A DNA stretch of 12,008 bases from an uncultured Eubacteriales bacterium (GTDB lineage: Bacteria; Bacillota; Clostridia; Oscillospirales; Oscillospiraceae). Positions 5,603 to 12,008 of this stretch are shown here, one piece after another. How positions within the stretch are numbered: position 1 is the first letter of the stretch; the number at the start of each line of letters is the position of its first letter. The notes under the pieces are model-generated. The model did not search any database. It had not been told where the DNA came from and saw only the letters and a program-made list of their open reading frames with translations. Both the position numbers and the translations under genes were made by a program. The DNA lies in NCBI GenBank assembly GCA_900552475.1, contig USAC01000065.1, forward strand, positions 1 to 12,008, in the 5' to 3' direction.

Positions 5603-5735
5603 AAAATCTCATTTTTGCCGCGTTCCCGCCTTTTTTTGAAACTTTTATCACACCTTTTCTTTTCATTTGAAAAAATGGTGAGAATTTACCTGGGTAAAGC
5701 TTTTGTTTTTGTCAGATTTGCCAAAATCTCATTTT
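5603..5735. repeat. Two AT-rich 13-base repeats upstream of pyc
   Basis: AAAATCTCATTTT occurs at 5603-5615 and at 5723-5735, exactly 120 bases apart, each followed within a few bases by TTTTGCCGC or a close variant. Each copy is itself an imperfect palindrome; the second sits inside CCAAAAT-CTC-ATTTTGG (5721-5737), about 13 bases before the pyc -35 region. Apart from these repeats and an isolated extended -10-like TGGTATGAT (5561-5569), I see no gene in 5530-5786, which is much richer in A and T than its surroundings. Confidence 0.45.
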
Positions 5736-5749
5736 GGTTGTTTTGCCGC

Positions 5750-5779
5750 CTGACGGGACGCCCCCGGAACATGTATAAT
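5750..5779 (+). promoter_or_regulatory. Probable pyc promoter
   Basis: A perfect -10 TATAAT (5774-5779) lies 18 bases after CTGACG (5750-5755), a moderate -35. The start point would be near 5786, giving a leader of about 58 bases. The leader holds a small GGGTA/TACCC hairpin (5796-5809) followed by ATTTTTG, too weak to call an attenuator. Confidence 0.6.
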
Positions 5780-5843
5780 AGATGTTATGAAATTCGGGTA
5801 TCCCTACCCATTTTTGAGTGAACGAAAGGAGCGATCCATCTTC

Positions 5844-8800
5844 ATGCACACCACCGAGATCAAAAAAGTTCTGGTGGCCAACCGCGGCGAGATCGCAGTG
5901 CGTATTTTCCGCGCCTGCTACGATCTGGGCCTGCACACGGTTGCCATCTACTCCAACGAGGACACCTACTCCCTCTTCCGCACCAGACCCGACGAGGCCT
6001 ATCTGGTCGGCGAGAAGAAGTCCCCGCTGGGTGCCTATCTGGATATTCCCGGCATCATCGGTCTGGCCAAGCGCCGCGGCGTGACCGCCATCCACCCCGG
6101 CTACGGCTTCCTGTCCGAGAACGCCGAGTTTGCCCGTGCCTGTGAGGATAACGGCATTCTCTTCATCGGCCCGTCGTCCGACGTGCTGGCGAAAATGGGC
6201 GATAAGCTCAGCGCCAAGGAGATCGCCGTCAAGTGCGGCGTGCCGATCATCCCCGGCTGCACCGAGCCGCTGAAGGACGGCGATGACGCCGTTGAGAAGG
6301 CCGTGAGCTTCGGCTTCCCCGTCATCCTCAAGGCCGCTGCCGGCGGCGGCGGCCGCGGCATGCGCCGCTGCGACACCGTCGAGGAGGTCAAGACCGCCTA
6401 TGAGCTGGTGCACCGTGAGGCCGAGAAGGCCTTCGGCTGCGGCGACATCTTTATGGAGAAGTACCTGATCGAGCCGAAGCACGTCGAGGTGCAGATCCTC
6501 GCCGACCAGTACGGCAACGTCTATCACCTCGGTGAGCGCGACTGCTCCCTGCAGCGCCGCTATCAGAAGGTCGTCGAGTTCGCCCCCGCCTGGTCCGTCC
6601 CGCAGAAGACGGTCGAAGCCCTGCGCCGCGACGCCGTCAAGATCGCCAAGTCTGTCGGCTACGTCAGCGCCGGCACCGTGGAGTTCCTCGTCGACAAGAA
6701 CGGCGACTACTACTTTATTGAGATGAATCCCCGCATTCAGGTGGAGCACACCGTTACCGAGATGGTCACGGGCATCGACATCGTCCGCGCCCAGATCCTG
6801 ATCGCCGCCGGTCACCCCCTGAGCGACCCCATCATCGGCCTGACCTGCCAGGAGGACGTGAAGATGGACGGCTACGCCATCCAGTGCCGCGTCACCACCG
6901 AGGATCCCGCCAACAACTTTGCCCCCGATAACGGCAAGATCACGGCCTACTCCTCCTCTGGCGGCTTCGGCGTGCGTCTCGATGGCGGCAACGCCGACGT
7001 CGGCACCGTCATCTCCCCCTACTACGACTCTCTGCTCGTCAAGGTCACCAGCTGGGACCGCACCTTCGCCGCCGCCTGCCGCAAGTCGGCCCGCGCCATC
7101 AACGAGGTGCGCGTGCGCGGCGTCAAGACGAACATCCCCTTCGTCACGAACATCCTCGCCCACCCCGCCTTCATCAACGGCCAGTGCCACACGAAGTTCA
7201 TTGACGAGACGCCGGAGCTGTTCGACATCACCGACTCCCGCGACCGCGCGACCCGCGTGCTGAAGTACATCGCCGAGATTCAGGTGGCCGCGCCCAACGC
7301 CGAGCGCCACCAGTACGACATTCCCCGCTTCCCCGAGGCGAAGCAGCCGCTCGGCCCCGGCCTGAAGCAGATGCTCGACGAGAAGGGGCCCGAGGCCGTG
7401 AAGCAGTGGGTGCTCGACCAGAAGAAGCTCCTGCTGACCGATACAACGATGCGCGACGCGCATCAGAGCCTGCTGTCCACCCGTATGCGTACGCGCGACA
7501 TGGTCAAGGGTGCCGACGGCGTGGCCGATATCCTGCGCGACTGCTTCTCCCTCGAGATGTGGGGCGGCGCGACGTTCGACGTGGCCTACCGCTTCCTGCA
7601 CGAGTCCCCGTGGGAGCGCCTGCGTCTGCTGCGCGAGAAGATCCCGAACATCCCGTTCCAGATGCTGCTGCGCGGCTCGAACCTCGTCGGCTATTCCAAC
7701 TATCCCGATAACCTTGTGCGCGCCTTCGTGCAGGAGGCTGCTGAGCGCGGTATCGACGTGTTCCGCGTATTCGACTCGCTGAACTGGATCCCCAGCATGG
7801 AGGTCGCCATGGACGAGGTGCTCAAGCAGAACAAGCTGCTCGAGGCCACCATGTGCTATACCGGCGATATTCTCGATCCCACGAAGGACAAATACACGCT
7901 GGAGTATTACGTCAACCTCGCCAAGGAGCTCGAGAAGCGCGGCGCGCACATGCTGGCCATCAAGGACATGTCCGGCCTGCTCAAGCCCTATGCCGCCAAG
8001 AAGCTCGTCTCCACCCTCAAGCAGGAGGTCGGCCTGCCCATCCACCTGCACACGCATGACACCACCGGCAACCAGGTTGCCGCCCTGCTCATGGCCGCCG
8101 AGGCCGGCGTGGACGTCGTCGACGTCGCCAGCGCCCCGATGTCCGGCCTGACGAGCCAGCCCTCCCTCGACGCCGTCGTCGCCGCCCTGCAGCGCAGCGA
8201 GCGCGACACCGGTTTCGACCTGCAGCGCGTGCAGGAGCTGTCGAACTACTGGTCCGACGTCCGTCTGCGCTACGAAAGCTTCGACCATGGTCTCAAGAGC
8301 ACCACGACCGACATCTATCGCTATGAGATCCCCGGCGGCCAGTACACAAACCTGCATCCGCAGGTCGAATCTCTCGGCCTCGGCGACCGCTTCGAGGATG
8401 TCAAGGAGATGTACAAGACTGTCAACGACATGCTCGGCAACCCCGTCAAGGTGACCCCGTCGTCCAAGGTCGTCGGCGACCTCGCCATCTTCATGGTGCA
8501 GAACAACCTCACCCCTGAGAACATCGTCCAGCGCGGCGCTGCGCTCGCCTTCCCCGACTCCGTGGTGTCCTACTTCAAGGGCATGATGGGTCAGCCCGCA
8601 TGGGGCTTCCCCAAGGATCTGCAGAAGGTCGTGCTAAAGGGCGAGGAGCCCATCACCTGCCGCCCCGGTCTGCTGCTTGACCCGGTCGACTTCGACCAAC
8701 TCAAGAAGGAGGTCAGCGAGTTCCGCGACGACGCTGAGCGCAAGGATCTGATCTCCTACGCCATGTACCCGAAGGTATACAAGGACTTCTGCCGCCACCG

Positions 8801-9266
8801 CAAGGAGTTCGGCTACATCACCCGCATGGGCAGCCACGTCTTCTTCAACGGCATGGCCCTCGGCGAGACGAACAAGATCAACATCGAGGACGGCAAGACC
8901 CTCGTCATCAAGTATCTGGGTCTGGGCGACCACAACAGCGACGGTACGATCAACGTCCAGTTCGAGCTCAACGGCATGCGCCGTGAGGTCGCCGTCCGCG
9001 ACCCGAACGCCTCCGAGCAGACCCGTCAGGCGGTGCTGGCCGATGAGGACGATCCGAAGCAGGTCGGCTCCTCCATCCCCGGCATGGTCTCAAAGGTCAA
9101 CGTCCAGCCCGGCGACAAGGTCGAGGAGAACCAGGTGCTCCTCATCATCGAGGCGATGAAGATGGAGACCGCCATCACCGCCCGTACCGCCGGTTCGGTC
9201 AAGAAGGTGCTCATCAAGGAGGGTCAGCCTGTCAAGGCCAAGGAACTCCTGATGGAGCTGGAGTAA
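5844..9266 (+). CDS. pyc: Pyruvate carboxylase
   Basis: Biotin- and ATP-dependent enzyme converting pyruvate and bicarbonate to oxaloacetate, an anaplerotic reaction in the cytoplasm. The 1140 residues carry the complete single-chain architecture. The biotin carboxylase domain has LVANRGEIAVRIFRA (10-24), the ATP loop GGGGRGMR (167-174) and EMNPRIQVEHTVTE (293-306). The carboxyltransferase domain from about 530 has TDTTMRDAHQSLLSTRMRT with metal ligand Asp533, the probable carbamylated Lys707 in AIKDM, and His736/His738 in HLHTHD. The biotin carrier domain at the C-terminus has EAMKMET with biotinyl Lys1106. The frame is open 19 codons upstream, but that ATG sits at the predicted transcript start. 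The ATG at 5844 gives the normal N-terminus, although its AAAGGAG site is 12 bases away, slightly long. It is monocistronic, ending in tandem terminators. Confidence 0.97.
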   Translation: MHTTEIKKVLVANRGEIAVRIFRACYDLGLHTVAIYSNEDTYSLFRTRPDEAYLVGEKKSPLGAYLDIPGIIGLAKRRGVTAIHPGYGFLSENAEFARACEDNGILFIGPSSDVLAKMGDKLSAKEIAVKCGVPIIPGCTEPLKDGDDAVEKAVSFGFPVILKAAAGGGGRGMRRCDTVEEVKTAYELVHREAEKAFGCGDIFMEKYLIEPKHVEVQILADQYGNVYHLGERDCSLQRRYQKVVEFAPAWSVPQKTVEALRRDAVKIAKSVGYVSAGTVEFLVDKNGDYYFIEMNPRIQVEHTVTEMVTGIDIVRAQILIAAGHPLSDPIIGLTCQEDVKMDGYAIQCRVTTEDPANNFAPDNGKITAYSSSGGFGVRLDGGNADVGTVISPYYDSLLVKVTSWDRTFAAACRKSARAINEVRVRGVKTNIPFVTNILAHPAFINGQCHTKFIDETPELFDITDSRDRATRVLKYIAEIQVAAPNAERHQYDIPRFPEAKQPLGPGLKQMLDEKGPEAVKQWVLDQKKLLLTDTTMRDAHQSLLSTRMRTRDMVKGADGVADILRDCFSLEMWGGATFDVAYRFLHESPWERLRLLREKIPNIPFQMLLRGSNLVGYSNYPDNLVRAFVQEAAERGIDVFRVFDSLNWIPSMEVAMDEVLKQNKLLEATMCYTGDILDPTKDKYTLEYYVNLAKELEKRGAHMLAIKDMSGLLKPYAAKKLVSTLKQEVGLPIHLHTHDTTGNQVAALLMAAEAGVDVVDVASAPMSGLTSQPSLDAVVAALQRSERDTGFDLQRVQELSNYWSDVRLRYESFDHGLKSTTTDIYRYEIPGGQYTNLHPQVESLGLGDRFEDVKEMYKTVNDMLGNPVKVTPSSKVVGDLAIFMVQNNLTPENIVQRGAALAFPDSVVSYFKGMMGQPAWGFPKDLQKVVLKGEEPITCRPGLLLDPVDFDQLKKEVSEFRDDAERKDLISYAMYPKVYKDFCRHRKEFGYITRMGSHVFFNGMALGETNKINIEDGKTLVIKYLGLGDHNSDGTINVQFELNGMRREVAVRDPNASEQTRQAVLADEDDPKQVGSSIPGMVSKVNVQPGDKVEENQVLLIIEAMKMETAITARTAGSVKKVLIKEGQPVKAKELLMELE

Positions 9267-9274
9267 TCTTAATC

Positions 9275-9319
9275 AAAAAGAGATGGGCCGAAGCTTTTGC
9301 TCCGGCCCATCTCTTTTTT
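9275..9319. terminator. First bidirectional terminator after pyc
   Basis: GAGATGGGCCG pairs with CGGCCCATCTC, with an inner AGC/GCT extension and a TTTT loop. An A-run precedes the stem and six T's follow it, so it can end pyc transcripts from the left and also act on minus-strand transcripts from the right. It begins eight bases after the pyc stop. Confidence 0.9.
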
Positions 9320-9327
9320 CTCATTCC

Positions 9328-9359
9328 AAAAGGCCAGAGCATAAAGCTCCGGCCTTTTT
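9328..9359. terminator. Second bidirectional terminator between pyc and the Sel1 gene
   Basis: AAAAGGCC pairs with GGCCTTTT, followed inward by an A/C mismatch and GAGC/GCTC around an ATAAA loop, with T's on the plus side and A's on the other. It lies 10 bases beyond the Sel1 gene's stop codon and probably ends that minus-strand transcript as well as any pyc read-through. Confidence 0.88.
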
Positions 9360-9369
9360 CTGTCTTATT

Positions 9370-11682
9370 TTACCCTTTATTCCGGATGGCCAGCAGTCTT
9401 GCGCCGCAGAGCGCGGAGCCTGCCGCGAGCCACAGGAACGAATAGTCCCGCACATCGCCCGGATCGACGAACACGAGCAGGCACAGTGCGGCAAACACAA
9501 GCAGCACCACGCTGAACGCGGTGCACAGCACCCGCTGCGCCCGACTCGCCGGGGCGGCGGCGTACTGCCGCGCCTTTTTCATGCAGAACCCGCCGAGCAA
9601 GGCGAACACCACCGTCAGAATCAGGAACGTCGGCCAGTCATGGCCGATATCCGGCGAGGTCAAAATCGCGCCGAACAGCATGGTAAACAGCACCGAGACG
9701 CCCGCAAGCCCCCGCCAGCCGAAGCGCTTGCGCTGCTCGGCCTGTGTCGTCTGCACAGGTTCGCCGCGCAGCCGGTCGAGCTGCTCCTGCGCGCCCTTGA
9801 CGCCCGCCTGCGCCGCGCGGCTGTAGAGCTCCTCCGCGCGGGCGAGATCTTTCGGGACGCCCGAGCCCTCCTCATAGTGGGCCGCGAGGTTCTTGCACGC
9901 GAGCGGCATCCCGCGGTCGACCGCGGCCTGATACCAGCGGACGGCCTTCTCCTGATCGGCCTGCACGCCCAGCCCCTGCTCATAGCAGTAGCCGAGGTTG
10001 TTGCAGCCGACCTCGTCGCCGTCCTGCGCCGCACGCTCGTACCACTTGAAGGCCTCCTGCGGGTCGGCCTGCGTGCCGATGCCGCGCTCATAGCAGTAGC
10101 CGAGCTGCACCTGCGCGCCGGTCTCGCCCTCCTCCGCCGCCTGACGGTACAGCGCAAAGGCCAGCACGGGATTTTCCTCCACGCCCCTGCCGCTGAAATA
10201 GAGGTTCGCAAGAAAATATTTTGCCGTCTCGTCGCCGTGGTCGGCAGCCAGCTGATACAGCTGCGCCGCGCGCTTCATGTCCTGCTTGACGCCAATGCCG
10301 TGCTCATAGCAGACGCCCAGCGCGCGCTCGCCATCGGGATACTCCTGCTCGGCAGCGAGGGCGTACATCTGCGCGGCCTTTTTCTCGTCCTTTTCCACGC
10401 CGCGCCCGGCCTCATAGCTCAGCCCAAGGAAGAACTGCGCGCGGGGATACTCCTGCTCCGCCGCTGCCTGAAACAGCGTAAAGGCGCGCTTGTCGTCGCG
10501 CGTGGTCCCCGCGCCGCTGCGGCAGAGCACGCCGAGGTTGCACTGTCCCATCGCGCTTCCGAGCTGTGCCGCGCGCTCATAGAGCGCGACGGCCTGCCTC
10601 AGGTCCTCCTGTACGCCGCGCCCCGTCTCATAGCAGAGCCCCAGTGAGCAGATTGCGTCCGCGTGGCCGCGGTCGGCGGCACGGCGGTAATAGGAAAACG
10701 CCTTGTTGAAGTCGCGCTCCGTGCCGTGCGCGTATGTATAACAGAGCCCCGCCTGATAGAGCGCATCCGGGTAGTCGCCCTCCGCCGCGGAGAGGTAGCA
10801 CTTGAACGCCTGCTCGTCGTTTTCCTCCACGCCGTAGCCTGCGTCATAGCTCTTGCCGAGGAAGTACCACGCGCGCGGAAGCCCCATGTCGGCAGCCTTG
10901 CGGAAGAGCTCCGCTGCGCGCTTGTCGTCCTGCGCCGTGCCTTTGCCGAGGTGGCAGAGAACGCCCAGCGCGCACAGGCCGTCGGCGCTGCCGCCGCGGC
11001 CCGCCTCCTCATACAGCTGCGCCGCCTTGTGCGGATTCTCCTCGACGCCGTTGCCGAACTCGTAGCACAGGCCCAGCAGGTGCTGCGCGCGGGGCAGGCG
11101 CTGCTCGGCGGCCTCGGTGAAGTAGCGCGCCGCCTTGTCATAGTCCCGCTCCACCCCGGCGGCGAAGTAGTAGAGCGCGCCGAGGTTGCACTTGGCCATC
11201 GGGTAATCCTGCTCGGCCGACTGCTTATAGAGCTCGATCGCCATGTCGAGATCCGGCTCGGTGCCCTGCCCCGTCTCGTAGCAGACGCCGAGGTCGCACT
11301 GCGCCGGGGCATAGCCCATGTCCGCAGACTCCTTGAACAGCTCGAACGCGCGGTCGCCGTCGCGCTCGACGCCGGTGCCGTTGTCATAGCAGACGCCCAG
11401 CCAGTAGCGGCCGACCGGATCGTCCGATGCCGTCTGCGAGAACCACTCGAAGGCCTTCTTCCCGTCGCGCTCGACGCCGTGCGTCCCGTAGATATAGTGC
11501 AGTCCCATCTGCACCTGTGCCTGCGAGTCGCCGTCCTCCGCCGCCTGGCGGCATGTCTCCAGCTCCTCGGCCTTCTGGCGGCGTCTGCGGTCGGCCATGG
11601 CCAGCACCTCCGGCGAGAAAACCACCACGTCGGACGGCTTCTGCTCGCCGCGGCTCTCCCGGTTTTCGATTTCTTCACTCAT
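9370..11682 (-). CDS. Membrane-anchored Sel1-like repeat protein
   Basis: A 770-residue protein of unknown specific role. After a charged N-terminal stretch (about 1-51, including DRRRRQKAEE) come sixteen consecutive Sel1-type repeats of 36 residues each (about 52-627) plus a partial one. They follow a pattern like A-x-x-x-L-G-x-C-Y-x-x-G-x-G-V-x-x-D-x-x-K-A-x-x-x-Y-x-x-A-A. Such alpha-alpha solenoids mediate protein-protein contacts. A basic linker (QRKRF) leads into four hydrophobic segments (about 656-677, 684-702, 717-739, 746-764), so the repeats probably face the cytoplasm from a C-terminal membrane anchor. No signal peptide or catalytic motif is visible. The ATG at 11682 has AGGAGG nine bases upstream. 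It is convergent with pyc. No good promoter is seen upstream, where repeat copy 2 lies. It may be a scaffold, but this is inference. Confidence 0.88.
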   Translation of the reverse strand: MSEEIENRESRGEQKPSDVVVFSPEVLAMADRRRRQKAEELETCRQAAEDGDSQAQVQMGLHYIYGTHGVERDGKKAFEWFSQTASDDPVGRYWLGVCYDNGTGVERDGDRAFELFKESADMGYAPAQCDLGVCYETGQGTEPDLDMAIELYKQSAEQDYPMAKCNLGALYYFAAGVERDYDKAARYFTEAAEQRLPRAQHLLGLCYEFGNGVEENPHKAAQLYEEAGRGGSADGLCALGVLCHLGKGTAQDDKRAAELFRKAADMGLPRAWYFLGKSYDAGYGVEENDEQAFKCYLSAAEGDYPDALYQAGLCYTYAHGTERDFNKAFSYYRRAADRGHADAICSLGLCYETGRGVQEDLRQAVALYERAAQLGSAMGQCNLGVLCRSGAGTTRDDKRAFTLFQAAAEQEYPRAQFFLGLSYEAGRGVEKDEKKAAQMYALAAEQEYPDGERALGVCYEHGIGVKQDMKRAAQLYQLAADHGDETAKYFLANLYFSGRGVEENPVLAFALYRQAAEEGETGAQVQLGYCYERGIGTQADPQEAFKWYERAAQDGDEVGCNNLGYCYEQGLGVQADQEKAVRWYQAAVDRGMPLACKNLAAHYEEGSGVPKDLARAEELYSRAAQAGVKGAQEQLDRLRGEPVQTTQAEQRKRFGWRGLAGVSVLFTMLFGAILTSPDIGHDWPTFLILTVVFALLGGFCMKKARQYAAAPASRAQRVLCTAFSVVLLVFAALCLLVFVDPGDVRDYSFLWLAAGSALCGARLLAIRNKG

Positions 11683-11707
11683 CGGCTCTCGCCTCCTAAA
11701 TCCTATT

Positions 11708-11896
11708 TACTCACCCGAAAAGACCGGCGGTCTTTTTGGATGAGTAGATCCCGCTGCGCTCCGTGCCTTGCCCCGCCATAGGCGGGTCTGCGACACTGTG
11801 CTGCGCGTAAAGTGTTTTTTGCGACGTACACGCCGCCGCAAAAAGCAATTAAGCCTTATTCGCGGCTTCCGAGCCGCGAACTCTGTGAGACTTTTT
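11708..11896 (+). repeat. Structured dispersed repeat, copy 2 (full length)
   Basis: Second full copy of the element at 4410-4600. The shared block around CGCTGCGCTCCG-GCCTTGCCCCGCC (about 11752-11777) differs from copy 1 at one position, and 30 bases spanning 11815-11844 are identical in both. Its terminal hairpin (11708-11746; core AAAAGACCG/CGGTCTTTT, outer arm TACTCA/TGAGTA) has a wholly different sequence from copy 1 but the same position. Internal stems CCCGCC/GGCGGG (11772-11786) and TTCGCGGCT/AGCCGCGAA (11859-11880) are preserved with changed bases. It ends 11 bases upstream of the Sel1 gene's AGGAGG, on the strand opposite that gene's reading direction. Confidence 0.85.
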
Positions 11897-12008
11897 CTCT
11901 GCTCAGCGGGCGGCGCCGCCAACACAGCGCCGCCCCGTTCTGGGGGTTCGGGTCCCCCCGCCGCGCCGAACCTGCGGGCGCGGCGCCGCCGCGACAAGGG
12001 CGCGGGAG
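11897..12008. other. GC-rich end of window with inverted repeats, no gene recognised
   Basis: This stretch holds a nine-pair inverted repeat GGGCGGCGC/GCGCCGCCC (11908-11916 with 11927-11935) and a seven-pair one GGTTCGG/CCGAACC (11945-11951 with 11966-11972). Neither has a following U-run on either strand. No convincing coding frame or promoter for the downstream Sel1 gene was found; the tail of a gene lying beyond the right edge cannot be excluded. Confidence 0.4.

Noticed and set aside
5787..5843. Longer start for pyc at 5787
   Set aside because: It coincides with the predicted transcription start, so it would be leaderless, and homologues begin at the later methionine.
5530..5843. A metabolite riboswitch or T-box in front of pyc
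   Set aside because: I could not find a conserved aptamer or T-box core. The hairpins there are short and AT-rich, and most lie upstream of the predicted start point.
5712..8357. An 881-codon open frame antisense to pyc
   Set aside because: It mirrors the codon bias of a GC-rich gene, has low-complexity composition rich in Gly, Ala, Leu, Val and Asp, and overlaps an unmistakable pyruvate carboxylase on the other strand.
9283..10647. A 454-codon plus-strand frame opposite the Sel1 gene
   Set aside because: It starts inside the pyc terminator, and its repetitive composition is simply the reverse reading of the Sel1 repeats.
9421..11527. CRISPR-like or tandem DNA repeat suggested by regular 108-base spacing
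   Set aside because: The periodicity is that of the 36-residue Sel1 protein repeats within a coding frame.
11936..11972. tRNA-like T-arm (GGGGG-TTCGGGT-CCCCC)
   Set aside because: The loop lacks the near-invariant A58, and there is no anticodon arm, D-arm or acceptor stem in the flanking sequence.

Overview
The window looks like a chromosomal segment of a GC-rich, anaerobic, butyrate-forming member of the Clostridia, most likely Oscillospiraceae-like. The evidence is a crotonase/3-hydroxybutyryl-CoA dehydrogenase/butyryl-CoA-dehydrogenase-type gene run, strong AGGAGG ribosome binding sites before most genes, sigma-A-like promoters, and a CIRCE heat-shock operator, a hallmark of HrcA control that is common in Firmicutes. 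The family assignment is an inference from gene content, not from a search.

Layout. Positions 1-2813 (minus strand) hold crt, hbd and a bcd-type acyl-CoA dehydrogenase that is cut by the left edge. Together they convert acetoacetyl-CoA reduction products to butyryl-CoA, and a clear TTGATA-17-TATAAT promoter lies in front of crt. Positions 3166-4406 (plus) hold trmB, a tRNA m7G46 methyltransferase, followed 20 bases later by a YfcE/MJ0936-like metallophosphoesterase; these read as one unit. Positions 4883-5323 (plus) hold a small heat-shock protein (Hsp20) behind a promoter embedded in a CIRCE operator. Positions 5844-9266 (plus) hold a complete pyruvate carboxylase. Two tandem bidirectional terminators (9275-9359) separate it from a convergent minus-strand gene (9370-11682) for a membrane-anchored protein with sixteen 36-residue Sel1-like repeats.

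The most interesting content is intergenic. Three copies of a structured dispersed repeat occur in this 12 kb: two full ones of about 190 bases (4410-4600 and 11708-11896, same orientation) and one inverted, internally deleted copy of about 85 bases (5414-5498). The full copies keep a series of hairpins whose sequence differs but whose pairing is preserved. Each copy also carries at one end a strong hairpin of entirely different sequence. Copy 1 sits between the phosphoesterase stop codon and that unit's intrinsic terminator; copy 2 lies directly upstream of the Sel1 gene's ribosome binding site. I did not recognise the family by name.

The metabolic genes fit together loosely. Pyruvate carboxylase replenishes oxaloacetate, while the crt-hbd-bcd run disposes of reducing equivalents as butyrate. 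The electron-transfer flavoprotein genes that usually accompany bcd are not in the window and would be expected beyond its left edge. No tRNA, rRNA, CRISPR array, transposase or phage gene was seen.
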